DNA of 64,000 nt from Spirosoma pollinicola (GCF_002831565.1 NZ_CP025096.1:4326501-4390500); one strand, 5' to 3'; numbered from the stretch's first letter, positions 36,248 to 45,588 are shown. Notes: generated from the letters alone by a model not told the origin. Made by a program: numbers and translations.

Positions 36248-36365
36248 CTGTTTAAACTTTTATTTCTCAGGTAGAATTAGGTGGATTTTGTCATGGCTCC
36301 GGCCACCCGGCCCGAGGAACGACAAAATCCACTTATTATCAACTCATTTATGAAAGTTTAAACAG
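36248..36365. mobile_element. MITE-like palindromic element, copy 1
   Basis: The ends CTGTTTAAACTTT and AAAGTTTAAACAG (36248-36260 and 36353-36365) are inverted repeats. Inside, GTGGATTTTGTC pairs with GACAAAATCCAC around a short GC-rich core containing GAGGAACGA. The outer 50 bases on each side match the element at 57067-57227, while the core differs. No coding capacity. Confidence 0.65.
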
Positions 36366-36475
36366 CTTCATCGTTAACCTGATAAGCAACCACCAAGGTA
36401 GATAACCGCGAAATTCAGGCCGTAAATGTGCTCAGTTTGTGAAGAGCCTGACCTGTTTGGGCCTATTTTTACGGT

Positions 36476-37462
36476 ATGAAACAAGTCTTATTTCTGATTC
36501 TACTTTTATCGGGATTCAGTGCGACGTCTCAGGTGCTGCGAAAGAGAGCTATCAAATTAATGGGGAGCCGGTTTGATATTACCATTGTAGCTACTGACTC
36601 CCTGTCAGCCGAACATAGTATTGATCTGGTCATTGCTGAAGTGGCAAGAATAGAGAATTTGATCTCCGACTGGAAAGCTGATTCACAAATATCCCAGGTT
36701 AACAAAAATGCCGGGATTGCACCGGTCCGGGTCGACCCCGAAGTAGTTGCCCTAACGGAACGGGCGCTCCATTTGTCCAGAATTACGAACGGCGCTTTCG
36801 ACATCAGTTTTGCCGCAATGGACCGAATCTGGAAATTCGACGGCTCGATGACCGAAATGCCCAGCCCGGAAATGGTGAAGAAGTCGGTTGAGAAAGTAGG
36901 CTATCAACATATCGTTCTTGATCGGGCGAAATCCACTATTTTCCTGACGCGCAAAGGCATGAAAATTGGCTTTGGGGCGCTGGGGGAGGGGTATGCCACC
37001 GACCGCTGCCGCGATATGATGCTGGCCAGGGGAATTAAAGCGGGGATTGTCAATGGGTCCGGCGATATGAGCACGTGGGGCAAACAACCCGATGGGAGCA
37101 ACTGGGCAATTGGCATTACCAACCCGCTGCAAAATGATACGGTTTTTGCGGTTTTGCCCATCCGACAGAGCGCCGTCGTGACCTCGGGGAGTTACGAAAA
37201 GTTTGTCGTGTTCAACGGTAAACGATATGCGCATATCATCAATCCCGGCACGGGTTATCCGGCAACGGGCGTGAGCAGCGTAACCGTCTTTGGTCCGAGT
37301 GCCGAGACCGCTAATGGATTCAGTACCTCGCTGATGGTATTGGGCAAAGAGGCCGGGTTGAAACTAATCAGGAAATATCCCAACTACAGCTATATCCTGA
37401 TTACCGACGAGGGACAGATTTTTTCTTCCCGCAGTCTGGGGCTGAACAAGGATCACCTGTAA
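36476..37462 (+). CDS. apbE: FAD:protein FMN transferase (ApbE)
   Basis: A 328-residue exported protein (signal 1-19, FSATSQ). ApbE moves FMN from FAD onto Ser/Thr of extracytosolic target proteins. Family features are MGSRFDITIVA near the N-terminus, LISDWKADSQISQVNKNAG, GFGALGEGYATDR, VNGSGDMSTWG, TSGSYEKFV and HIINPGTGYPA with the metal-binding region. The length is normal. It converges on the PepSY reductase and DUF2271 genes, which fits a role in flavinylating a component of that iron/electron-transfer block. Confidence 0.92.
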   Translation: MKQVLFLILLLSGFSATSQVLRKRAIKLMGSRFDITIVATDSLSAEHSIDLVIAEVARIENLISDWKADSQISQVNKNAGIAPVRVDPEVVALTERALHLSRITNGAFDISFAAMDRIWKFDGSMTEMPSPEMVKKSVEKVGYQHIVLDRAKSTIFLTRKGMKIGFGALGEGYATDRCRDMMLARGIKAGIVNGSGDMSTWGKQPDGSNWAIGITNPLQNDTVFAVLPIRQSAVVTSGSYEKFVVFNGKRYAHIINPGTGYPATGVSSVTVFGPSAETANGFSTSLMVLGKEAGLKLIRKYPNYSYILITDEGQIFSSRSLGLNKDHL

Positions 37463-37534
37463 CACTACTCGTTCATGATCACGGCAACAGGTGTTGTAGC
37501 CGGTGATAGTAGATTACGAGAAAAGCTAATGATC

Positions 37535-39727
37535 TCAATAACAATCCATTAGTATCTGGCCGTGCGATTGATAAACGCTTACGGGCTTGTTCAGTTTTGA
37601 CTGGCAGATTGTTTCGAGCAGCTCAATAACATCCTTTTGCATAGCCAGCGAGCCACAAATCATGAGTACACCCTTCATCAGCAACGTATTCGCAATGAAG
37701 TCGGCGTGGCGGGCGAGCAGGTCGCTAACATAGTGTTTTTCACCCTCCCTCGAATAAGCTATATGCAGCTTCGTAAGCTTTTGAGCCGACTGGCTCTCGT
37801 CCAGAAAGTCTCTGTAGACTTCGAGCGATGCGCTTTGCCGAAAACCGCAGTATAAATGGCAAGGGACCTGCTGCTTATTCTGGCTGATCATGCCCAGAAA
37901 TGGAGCGATACCGGTGCCATTGGCGATCATCACAACAACGGGCGCTTTGTCCGGAAAATGAAAATGATCGTTGTTGACAATCCGGGCGCGAATTGTTTCG
38001 CCGGGAGTCAGTTCATGTAAAAAGCCGGACCCAATTCCGCCCGGATGCAGCCGGACACTTAGCTGAATCTCTTTTTCCATGACGCCAATGGAATACAGCC
38101 GTTCGCGGTGGTCATTGGCAGGGTAAATGGCCAGCAAATCGCCCGACTTAACGCGTCGATGTCGGGCCCGCATCCGAATCAGGAACGTCCCGTCAGGCTG
38201 CGCGGTGCGCGTGTTATTGATCACGGTTAGCTTGTCCAGTCGGGTTTCCGGTACTACTAAAAGTTCAGATGAGACGGGCATTGGCCGGTTGGCCTGCTGT
38301 GCCCAGGCTTCGGCCCATAAGCCAAAGTCGGCTGGCGAGCGGTCATTGACCGTATGGATGTCGATCAGCGGAATGGCCCATGATTGCTGCGCCAGTACCT
38401 GATTGGTCTCAAACGCAAACTGGCAGAAATCGGGGTAGGCATGCGAACCAAAGCCAAGTACAGAATAGCGGACAGCCTGCGTTTGTGGGTATGTTTCTAG
38501 CAGTTTTACAAACCTGGTCGCATTGGTAGGAGCCTCACCAAGCCCATACGTAGCGGTCAGCACAATCAGGTGTTCGGCTTGGGGGAAAACGGTATAGTTA
38601 TTACACTCGGTCAAAAAGGATTTCTCTCCCTGTTTGAGCAACTGTTGATGAATGATCTGCGCAAACCGAAACGTGCTGCCGTTCTCCGACCCAACCAGGA
38701 TAATGAACCGGCTCTCGCTGGCTTTGTACTTGTTTTTTACACGGTTAGCCCGTCGTTTCCACGTAATGGCAAAACCGGAATAGATAAAAAAGAGGATGTT
38801 TCCTGAAGCTACCGCCAGGATGAGTGCCCAAAGAACGCTTGCCCGTCCGGTATGCAGATCAAGGCTTAAATTGGTGAGTAAGACAGCGGTTGGGTATTTG
38901 GTTTCGCTGAGAATGTCGCCCGTTAGCTGATTGACCGTCAATTCGCGGTCTTTGAGTTTCAGAATGTAGTACTCCTCGGGGTCTTCAGAAAAGGGGAATT
39001 CAATGCTTTGTACCGCTGCGAGCCGTGTATTTTGGAACACGGCAAAGTCGGCCAACGTCCGCTGTGGTTTTGACCGAATGGCGTCGAGGTCGATTTTTGG
39101 CGCAACATTCTCCTGACCAACCAGACCGAATCTGGCCAACGAAAGGTAGGTTCCCGACAATGCAATGACGAAGATAGGAATCAGCGACAGCCGCCCCAGC
39201 ACGACATGGTAATACTGGGCAAAGTTGTCCCGAACGATCCGGGTAAAGAACCGCTTCACTCCCCGCTGACGCTGGATAATCAGCATGGTTCCGGAAACGG
39301 TGATCAGCAACAGCAAAAAGGCGGTCAGGCCAATGAAAAACCGGCCAGCTTCGTGCAGAAACAGCGAGCGATGCAACGCGGTGACCCACTGGAAAAATTC
39401 ACTTTGCGGGCTGGGAATACCCAAAATCCTGCCTGTCTGCGGATCGACATAGGCGGTCAGATTTTTTCCGTCCGCATCACTCGCCTTGATTTGTACGAAC
39501 TGGTTGGCGTCAACACTCAGCTCGCTGATTTCCGAGTAGCTTTTCTTGAGAACGGGCAGTGCCTGCGCCAGCGTAACCTGAGCAACGGCATCGGCTCGAT
39601 AGGGCTTGATTTGCTGCAAAACGGGTTCGAAGGCCAGAATGATACCCGTAATCGAAGCCAGAGTTAATAAAAGAAAAGAAGATACAGCCAGGGCTAAGTG
39701 GCTGTATCTCCAGACAGAAATGGTCAT
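37535..39727 (-). CDS. PepSY membrane protein fused to flavodoxin and FAD/NAD(P)H reductase
   Basis: A 730-residue fusion. The N-terminal PepSY-TM region (about 1-325) has membrane helices at about 11-33, 128-152, 180-200 and 298-322, and a conserved HRSLFLHEAGR. It is followed by a flavodoxin domain (about 340-480; ILVGSENGSTFRFAQ and TATYGLGEAPTNATRF) and a ferredoxin-reductase-like FAD/NAD(P)H domain (about 505-730; RLYSIGV, ANGTGIAPFLGM, ICGSLAMQKDV). It should pass electrons from cytosolic NAD(P)H through the membrane, probably to reduce ferric chelates. It is last in the run ankyrin-DUF2271-PepSY (63-bp gap to DUF2271). Confidence 0.9.
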   Translation of the reverse strand: MTISVWRYSHLALAVSSFLLLTLASITGIILAFEPVLQQIKPYRADAVAQVTLAQALPVLKKSYSEISELSVDANQFVQIKASDADGKNLTAYVDPQTGRILGIPSPQSEFFQWVTALHRSLFLHEAGRFFIGLTAFLLLLITVSGTMLIIQRQRGVKRFFTRIVRDNFAQYYHVVLGRLSLIPIFVIALSGTYLSLARFGLVGQENVAPKIDLDAIRSKPQRTLADFAVFQNTRLAAVQSIEFPFSEDPEEYYILKLKDRELTVNQLTGDILSETKYPTAVLLTNLSLDLHTGRASVLWALILAVASGNILFFIYSGFAITWKRRANRVKNKYKASESRFIILVGSENGSTFRFAQIIHQQLLKQGEKSFLTECNNYTVFPQAEHLIVLTATYGLGEAPTNATRFVKLLETYPQTQAVRYSVLGFGSHAYPDFCQFAFETNQVLAQQSWAIPLIDIHTVNDRSPADFGLWAEAWAQQANRPMPVSSELLVVPETRLDKLTVINNTRTAQPDGTFLIRMRARHRRVKSGDLLAIYPANDHRERLYSIGVMEKEIQLSVRLHPGGIGSGFLHELTPGETIRARIVNNDHFHFPDKAPVVVMIANGTGIAPFLGMISQNKQQVPCHLYCGFRQSASLEVYRDFLDESQSAQKLTKLHIAYSREGEKHYVSDLLARHADFIANTLLMKGVLMICGSLAMQKDVIELLETICQSKLNKPVSVYQSHGQILMDCY

Positions 39728-39751
39728 AAATCCGGCCGCTGTTTATTGGAG

Positions 39752-39793
39752 CAACGTGGTTGGCTCAACGTGGTTGGCACAACGCTGTTGCTA
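39752..39793. repeat. three 14-bp tandem repeats
   Basis: CAACGTGGTTGGCT, CAACGTGGTTGGCA and CAACGCTGTTGCTA follow each other. The third runs over the stop codon of the DUF2271 gene. The repeat fills the spacer before the PepSY gene. Confidence 0.6.
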
Positions 39794-40291
39794 GAGTTGG
39801 TTGGGGCTGAAACGTACGTAGCGAATGAAGCCCGTGCCCTCGTTTTTGGCAGAAAGTGCTTCTGTCGTCAGCGGAATTTCGATATCTTTTGTGTGATCTT
39901 CTTTATCCTCCACGGCACTCTCGAACCGAATTTTGTAGTCCTTGTTGAGTTTCGAATTATCGATTTCCAGCATGATAACGCTACGATCTCCGCCAGCCAC
40001 CGATGCCCCGGAGATGGCGCTGATGTTGGCAGTTTTTTTGCCCAGTGCCTTGTACCATCCCTTCACATCCGGGTACCATTTTTTATCGGAGCCGAGCACA
40101 TACAGCGTTTTTTCGTAAGCCCCTTTCCCGTTCATAAGCGAAACGGCGATATACGCTTTTTCGCCCATGTAGTTGGTCATCTGGATCATGCACTTGTATT
40201 GGGAAGTGCCGGCTTGTTGAGCAAACAACGCCGATGATCCGGCAAGCGTCAGGGCCAGGGCCAACACGCCAATTTTATGCAAACGAGACAT
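39791..40291 (-). CDS. DUF2271 periplasmic protein with possible flavinylation motif
   Basis: A 166-residue exported protein (signal 1-24, SSALFAQ) of the DUF2271 family, found in iron and PepSY gene clusters. Beta-rich, with YKCMIQMTNYMGEKAYIAVSLMNGKGAYEKTLYVLG and WYPDVKGWYK. The motif SGAS (94-97) resembles the [S/T]GA[S/T] site where ApbE attaches FMN; Ser97 would be the acceptor. This is an inference, but apbE lies 2.3 kb away. It starts 1 base after the ankyrin gene and is surely in the same operon. It may be an electron shuttle between the PepSY reductase and ferric siderophore. Confidence 0.85.
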   Translation of the reverse strand: MSRLHKIGVLALALTLAGSSALFAQQAGTSQYKCMIQMTNYMGEKAYIAVSLMNGKGAYEKTLYVLGSDKKWYPDVKGWYKALGKKTANISAISGASVAGGDRSVIMLEIDNSKLNKDYKIRFESAVEDKEDHTKDIEIPLTTEALSAKNEGTGFIRYVRFSPNQL

Positions 40292-40292
40292 A

Positions 40293-41828
40293 CTATTTCA
40301 GAAAATTAACGGATATATTGTTTTTAGACAGCGATTCATTTTCACTGGCCAGATCAAAAGCGGTTTCTTTAAAATTGGTGGAAATGTCCTTCTTGGCACC
40401 AATCGACAACAGGTATTTCAGCAGCGTATCATCCTTCGATATCATGGCCGCTTTGTGCAAAGCCGTAATACCGTCCTTGTTGCGGGCGTTCACGTCGATC
40501 TGGAGCGGTTCCAGCCGTTTCAACAGCGACAGGTCGTTTTTGGCAACGGCCAGATGATAGAGCGTGTTGCCGTTCTTTTGTGGGGCTTTCATATCAATTC
40601 CTTTGCCCTGAAGCAGAGCCAGTTTCGCGGTAAAGTCGTCGGTTTTAGGGCCACTTTCAGGCCGTTGTCCACCTTCCGGACGAGGGCCGCCTTCCTGCTG
40701 AGGTCCGTTGCCTGATTTGACAGATTGGATCAGGTAAGCGGCCAGGTTGTCGCCGTCTTTATCTGTCACAGTAACGTCGGCTCCTTTGGCTATCAGAAAG
40801 TTCACTACGTCGGCCGAATTACCCCGGATGGCCATGGCCAGCGCTGTCGTGCCTTTCTGGTTGGCCTGATTGATATTTTTTACCTTCGGCATCAGCATTT
40901 CCAGCACCGCGACATCCCGGTTGGCTGCGGCTGCATTCATGAACACCGTATTGCCTTCTTCGTCGGCCTGATTGACATCAACACCTTTATCCAGAAAATG
41001 CTGGATAAGTTCAGCCTGTTTGGGTCTGCGGACGATGGCGTGCAGCACATTTTCACCAGCCTTGTTCGTTGCGGTGGGTTTGATATTGAGGCTTTCCAGA
41101 TACTGGAACACCTCTATTGGGGCAGCACCCCGGCGGCCTCCCTGACTGGCCATGATCAGCGCATTGTCGTTGGCTGGAACTCCTCGTTGTTGCACTGCTT
41201 TCAGAATGTCGATATTACCCCCTCTGGCTGCATAACTGAATGCATTGTTACCGGCGGCATCCGTACTTTTCAGACTTAACCCTTTCGAGACAAAATAATC
41301 GGTCAGTTTGAGATCCTTATCGTTGGCAATGGCCACTAGCAGGGCATTTGCGCCGTCGTGATTCAGGTCTTTTTTCAGATCGGCACCGTGCGCCAGGCAG
41401 TGGTCATAAACGTTTGTGTTTGCCTGTCCGCCAGCTGCCGCAAAATTTAACGGCGTCATGCCGTGGCTGTCTTCAACACTGGCTTTCGCGCCTTTGGCAA
41501 ACAGGGCTTTCATAATTTCCACATTGCCCCGGTTGGCCGCCCAGTGCAGATACGTGCGGCTATCGTGGGTCACCTTGTTCACATCATTGCCCGGCTGCGA
41601 CAGCAGGTAGCTGATCGTTTCATTAGGTGCCTGCGCATTAATGGCCATAACGACGGGATCAAAACTCATCGGATTGAGCTGTGATGGGTTGTTCCCTTTC
41701 TCGACCTCTGCCTTAACCTGGCCTACATCTGGCTTGCTTTGCCAGAAAGACTGTTCCAGCAATACGTTTTTCTGGGCCTGGGCAGAGATCGAAATACCGA
41801 CCAGGAGGGCAATGAGTAATGGTTTCAT
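40293..41828 (-). CDS. exported ankyrin-repeat protein
   Basis: A 511-residue protein with a signal peptide (MKPLLIALLVGISISAQAQ) when started at 41828; a start at 41870 would put 14 residues before the signal and is rejected. At least ten ankyrin units follow (for example DSHGMTPLNFAAAGGQ, DAAGNNAFSYAARGGNIDILKAV, QKGTTALAMAIRGNSADVVNFLIAKGA, NKDGITALHKAAMISKDDTLLKYLLSIGA). A low-complexity linker rich in Gly, Pro and Glu (QEGGPRPEGGQRPESG) interrupts the array near residue 385. Periplasmic ankyrin proteins can protect against peroxide or scaffold partners. It is the first gene of the DUF2271/PepSY operon. Confidence 0.9.
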   Translation of the reverse strand: MKPLLIALLVGISISAQAQKNVLLEQSFWQSKPDVGQVKAEVEKGNNPSQLNPMSFDPVVMAINAQAPNETISYLLSQPGNDVNKVTHDSRTYLHWAANRGNVEIMKALFAKGAKASVEDSHGMTPLNFAAAGGQANTNVYDHCLAHGADLKKDLNHDGANALLVAIANDKDLKLTDYFVSKGLSLKSTDAAGNNAFSYAARGGNIDILKAVQQRGVPANDNALIMASQGGRRGAAPIEVFQYLESLNIKPTATNKAGENVLHAIVRRPKQAELIQHFLDKGVDVNQADEEGNTVFMNAAAANRDVAVLEMLMPKVKNINQANQKGTTALAMAIRGNSADVVNFLIAKGADVTVTDKDGDNLAAYLIQSVKSGNGPQQEGGPRPEGGQRPESGPKTDDFTAKLALLQGKGIDMKAPQKNGNTLYHLAVAKNDLSLLKRLEPLQIDVNARNKDGITALHKAAMISKDDTLLKYLLSIGAKKDISTNFKETAFDLASENESLSKNNISVNFLK

Positions 41829-41961
41829 TCGGAGAATACTGAAGTTGAAAGGCTGAAACAAGGCGTTCAATCACGAAGGAGATTTAAACGGGCCGCAAGT
41901 TAATAAGATTCAGTCTAAATAATAATTGTGCATAGCCATTAAATTTGACAGCGCTTTATGT

Positions 41962-42062
41962 AAAAAGGGATAGACCGCAGATCCATATGATTCTTATGAT
42001 TTCAACAATACGAATCATCGTTAATCATAGAAATCATACGGATCTGCGGTCTATCCCTTTTT
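41962..42062. repeat. long palindrome between receptor and ankyrin gene
   Basis: Perfect 23-bp arms (41962-41984 and 42040-42062) frame an AT-rich core with a second imperfect pair (ATGATTCTTATGATT with AATCATAGAAATCAT). It directly follows the siderophore-receptor stop and precedes the ankyrin gene. It can act as an attenuator between the two parts of the iron block. Confidence 0.7.
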
Positions 42063-42063
42063 A

Positions 42064-44493
42064 TTAAAACCGATAGGATAAGGTCGTGACAAACTGCCGG
42101 GGTGGAATTGGCATGATGCTATACCGGTCGTGAATCAGGTAATTCAACGTGTTGGTGATATTCGATAATTTGGCCAAGATCGAAATCTTCCGGTACGTGT
42201 AGCCAGCCGACAAGTCGAAGGTTGTGAAGCCCGTCAACGGAATCAGGCGGCTAAAGGCTGGCGTTTGCGCATAGGTATTGTTGTTTCCACCGTAGCGGGC
42301 ACCTGTGTAAAAGGCCGATGCCCCAAGTTTCAACCCGCGCAGTTGAGGCAGATCAAACGTATAGAAAATAGTCGCATTGGCCGTGTGAGCCGGATTGTTG
42401 GTCAATCGTTCGCCTTCAATGGGCGATCCTTTGACCAGCGATGTTTTCGTGTACCGCATGTAATTGTAGCCATAGCCGGTGATGAAGAAGAAATTCCTGG
42501 ACAGATTTCCTGTCAAATCGACTTCCAGACCGTCACTGGTCGTCTGCCCCGTGAACTCCTTCACGTTGGCATCGGCGTTGGCTGTGCCATCGGCCTTAAG
42601 CGGTGCCATCTGGGCAAAATTGCTGTTCACAATGTGATATACACCAACGTTGGCCATAATTCGACCGTTAAACAATTCGTTTTTTACGCCCACTTCAAAC
42701 TGATCGACAATGGATGGCTTTAAAATTTGCCCGTAAATATCGACACCTGTGTTGATGGTGAAGTTGTTCGAGTAACTACCGAAAAACGACGTGTTTTTCG
42801 TTGGTTGATACATCAACGCCACTTTAGGCGATAAAGCCGCGTCTGTTTTGGTCTCGGCCGCGCCCCGTGTTTCGACCTGGGTCCGCAAATTCAGAATGGT
42901 TGTCTGCACTGTTTTCTGCTGCGACCACCGGACACCCGCCAGAATTTTAATTTTATTCGAAAGGCTGATCAAATCCTGTGCGTAGAAACCCAGCCGTTTG
43001 GAAGGCGACATAGTCCGGGTGATTGCGTTGGCATCGGGAATGTCGGTACGGGCTTCGTAGAGGCTTGGGTTCAAGATGTTGATGATATCGTAGTTCGTTT
43101 TACCGGCTCCGTAATTGACTGTGAACGCTGTACTCTTGCTTACGATACCAACCAAATCACTGCCTACCAGAAGCTGATGCCCGATAGCGCCGGTGGTGAA
43201 GCGCCCATTAAGATTTACCTGTCCTGTGTAATCGGCCTCGCTGGTCATGGTCCGGCTAAGCGTCCGGGTCCAGTCGCCTGTGGCCGACACGGTATTATTG
43301 GGAACTCCGGAACCATAGGCACTTACGTCGGTTCCCTGCACTGAGGCAATGGCGGTTAGTTTCCAGTTGTTGTTAAACGCATGGTCAATGTTTGTCGATA
43401 ATGACGTCTGTTTTACGTTATTATAAGCCCAGGGCGTGTTGATAAACCGCGACCGGGGAACATCGGGAATAATGGCATCCTGGTTTAGATTCAGCGAACC
43501 AATGCCGTTATCGGGGGTGAAATTTGATTTCAAATAATCGCCCTGAAGCAGAATGGTGGTTTTCTGACCCAATTTATAGAGCAGGGACGGATTGACGTAA
43601 ACCCGGTTTGTTTTGACAACATCGCGGTAGCTATTCGCCTTCTCATAGGTACCGACAACCCGAAACGCCAGATTTTTTGCCAGTGGACCATATAAGTCAA
43701 CAATGGGTTTAATGAGGCCGTAGCTGCCAACCCGCATCGACACTTCGCCCCCGCGTTCAAACTTTGGTTTCTTCGTAACCATGTTGATAATCAGACCACC
43801 CGACACGTTGCCATACAACAGGGCCGAACTGCCTTTCAGCACTTCAACCGACTCCAGCGTACTGGCTTCGGGAAAGCCCATTGTGTTGGAAACAACCCCG
43901 TTTTTGAAGATACTACCGCCTGCACCCGCAATGCCGATGCTGTAACCCCGCGCCGAAAACGTTTCGGCAACACCACCCCGTTGCTGGGTGAGTGACACAC
44001 CACTTACGTTTTTGAGAACATCGCCCAGGCGGGAAGCCTGCTGATTTGTAATGATCACGCTGCTCACCACACCCGTCATTTGGGGGAGGTCTAGCGGAGC
44101 AATCGAAGCCTTGCCCAGAGTAACGGCTTTATTATTTCCGATTACCTCCACTTCATTGATCTGGGCCGTGCTTTCTGCAAGGGCAAAATCAGTTTGGGTC
44201 GTCTGACCGGCTTGCACCGTAATGGTCTTCTCCTGAGTCTGGAGACCCACAAACGTAACCTGGAGCGTGTAGGTGCCGGGGTTAATTCCTTTCAACAGGT
44301 AGGTCCCGTCTTCGGCTGTAACAGTTCCTTTCCGGACTTCCTTCAAATTGACATTAACGAATGAAGCGGAATTACCATCGCTGGTTTTTACAGTACCGCT
44401 AATCACACCCTGTGTTTGAGCCAGCGTCTTTCCACTGGTGAGCAACATAAAAAGGCTTAACCACCAGATAGAGATAAAATATATATCCTTCAT
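42064..44493 (-). CDS. TonB-dependent siderophore receptor
   Basis: An 809-residue outer membrane receptor that imports ferric siderophores. The start at 44493 gives signal MKDIYFISIWWLSLFMLLTSGKTLAQ split over residues 1-26; an earlier ATG at 44703 would run back through the divergent promoter and 70 more residues, so it is rejected. A carboxypeptidase-like domain (about 28-115) precedes the plug (about 125-240; GDVLKNVSGVSLTQQRGG, FSARGYSIG, LESVEVLKGSSALLYGNVSGGLIN) and a barrel ending in TLSYRF. The siderophore-receptor type plug is clear. The divergent AraC regulator (96-bp gap) probably senses the siderophore. Confidence 0.93.
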   Translation of the reverse strand: MKDIYFISIWWLSLFMLLTSGKTLAQTQGVISGTVKTSDGNSASFVNVNLKEVRKGTVTAEDGTYLLKGINPGTYTLQVTFVGLQTQEKTITVQAGQTTQTDFALAESTAQINEVEVIGNNKAVTLGKASIAPLDLPQMTGVVSSVIITNQQASRLGDVLKNVSGVSLTQQRGGVAETFSARGYSIGIAGAGGSIFKNGVVSNTMGFPEASTLESVEVLKGSSALLYGNVSGGLIINMVTKKPKFERGGEVSMRVGSYGLIKPIVDLYGPLAKNLAFRVVGTYEKANSYRDVVKTNRVYVNPSLLYKLGQKTTILLQGDYLKSNFTPDNGIGSLNLNQDAIIPDVPRSRFINTPWAYNNVKQTSLSTNIDHAFNNNWKLTAIASVQGTDVSAYGSGVPNNTVSATGDWTRTLSRTMTSEADYTGQVNLNGRFTTGAIGHQLLVGSDLVGIVSKSTAFTVNYGAGKTNYDIINILNPSLYEARTDIPDANAITRTMSPSKRLGFYAQDLISLSNKIKILAGVRWSQQKTVQTTILNLRTQVETRGAAETKTDAALSPKVALMYQPTKNTSFFGSYSNNFTINTGVDIYGQILKPSIVDQFEVGVKNELFNGRIMANVGVYHIVNSNFAQMAPLKADGTANADANVKEFTGQTTSDGLEVDLTGNLSRNFFFITGYGYNYMRYTKTSLVKGSPIEGERLTNNPAHTANATIFYTFDLPQLRGLKLGASAFYTGARYGGNNNTYAQTPAFSRLIPLTGFTTFDLSAGYTYRKISILAKLSNITNTLNYLIHDRYSIMPIPPRQFVTTLSYRF

Positions 44494-44589
44494 TTTATTT
44501 AGATTAATTCTAATTTGATGCAAATTTGTGGCTTGAATGGCTAGGGTAGGTAGCGTAATCGGGAGCATTCCTATTGAAATCGGGCTTAT

Positions 44590-45588
44590 ATGGAAATATT
44601 TATAAAATTTAAAGATTCTGATATATTGTTGCGCCGGGAAGAATTGACTGGGAATGACAGGCAAACGGAATCCTTTCTGGAGCGGCAAGTCAGGATTCAG
44701 CATGACCTCATGGGTTGTATCACCGACACCCAGATTTCAACGGGTAATTTTCTTATATCCCACTGTAGTTTTCAGCTCACCCAACCCGTGCAGTTGATCA
44801 AGAAAGTAGAAGAAGACAGTATTCAGCTTGACTTTGCCTTGAAGGGTGATAGTCAGGTTCAGTTGGCCGGGAGGTTGACCCGCCAGCATTTTTCTACTGG
44901 TCAGCATAATATCAGTTACCTGCCCCCGTCGAAAAGCGTGTATGAGTATGGTATGTCTACGCAGCCATTGGATTATACTAAAATCCTGATTCCCAAATCC
45001 GTTTACTTTCGTTTGGTACCCATTGACAGTGACCTGCATTGTGGGCTTGTTACCAGGTTTGCCCAGCATAAAGCCGCCTACCTTAACGTCGAAAACCTCT
45101 GCATTACACCAGCTATGGACTGGCTGATACGGGATATGCGTGCCAGCCAGCGAACGGGCACGTTGAAACGTTTATTCCTCGAATCCAAACTGTTGGAACT
45201 CCTCATGCTCCAACTGGAGCAAATGCAGGGTACCAAACTCGTTGGCTTCTCGTCGAAAAAAGAGGATATCCGTAAAATACAGGAAGCGCGCGAAGTGCTG
45301 GACAGTAGCTATCCCGGCTCTCCAACGATTGTTGAGTTAGCCAAACTTGTTGGCCTGAATGAATTTAATTTAAAAAGAGGGTTCAAACAGCAGTTTGGAA
45401 CGACCATTCTGGGCTATATAACTCAACGGCGGATGGAGGAAGCAAAGCGTTTTTTGCTGGAGGGGGAGAAAACCATCAGTGAGATTTCATATTGGGTAGG
45501 CTATAAAAATCCAGCTCACTTTACCGTGGCGTTCAAGCATTACTTCGGCATGCTTCCAAGTGCCATTCGTGCAGACCAATCTGGCTAG
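44590..45588 (+). CDS. AraC family regulator (PchR-like), probably of the siderophore receptor
   Basis: A 332-residue regulator. The N-terminal half (SIQLDFALKGDSQVQLAG, TGQHNISYLPPSKSVYEYGM) is typical of the PchR/siderophore-responsive AraC group. The C-terminal HTH pair (about 230-328) contains IVELAKLVGLNEFNLKRGFKQQFG and ISEISYWVGYKNPAHFTVAFKHYFG. It is divergent from the siderophore receptor with only 96 bp between starts, the standard layout for an activator that switches on the receptor when the siderophore is bound. Confidence 0.92.
   Translation: MEIFIKFKDSDILLRREELTGNDRQTESFLERQVRIQHDLMGCITDTQISTGNFLISHCSFQLTQPVQLIKKVEEDSIQLDFALKGDSQVQLAGRLTRQHFSTGQHNISYLPPSKSVYEYGMSTQPLDYTKILIPKSVYFRLVPIDSDLHCGLVTRFAQHKAAYLNVENLCITPAMDWLIRDMRASQRTGTLKRLFLESKLLELLMLQLEQMQGTKLVGFSSKKEDIRKIQEAREVLDSSYPGSPTIVELAKLVGLNEFNLKRGFKQQFGTTILGYITQRRMEEAKRFLLEGEKTISEISYWVGYKNPAHFTVAFKHYFGMLPSAIRADQSG

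Noticed and set aside
36410..36426. GG-N10-GC spacing before apbE, possible sigma-54 promoter
   Set aside because: Only the doublets fit; four consensus positions around them are wrong, so it is likely chance.
44494..44589. AT-rich palindromic words before the siderophore receptor as a Fur box
   Set aside because: ATTAATTCTAAT-like words are short, and similar ones lie before the SusC gene, so no specific Fur site can be claimed.
42064..44703. Longer start at 44703 for the siderophore receptor
   Set aside because: It would place 70 residues ahead of a clean signal peptide and overlap the divergent regulator and its promoter region.
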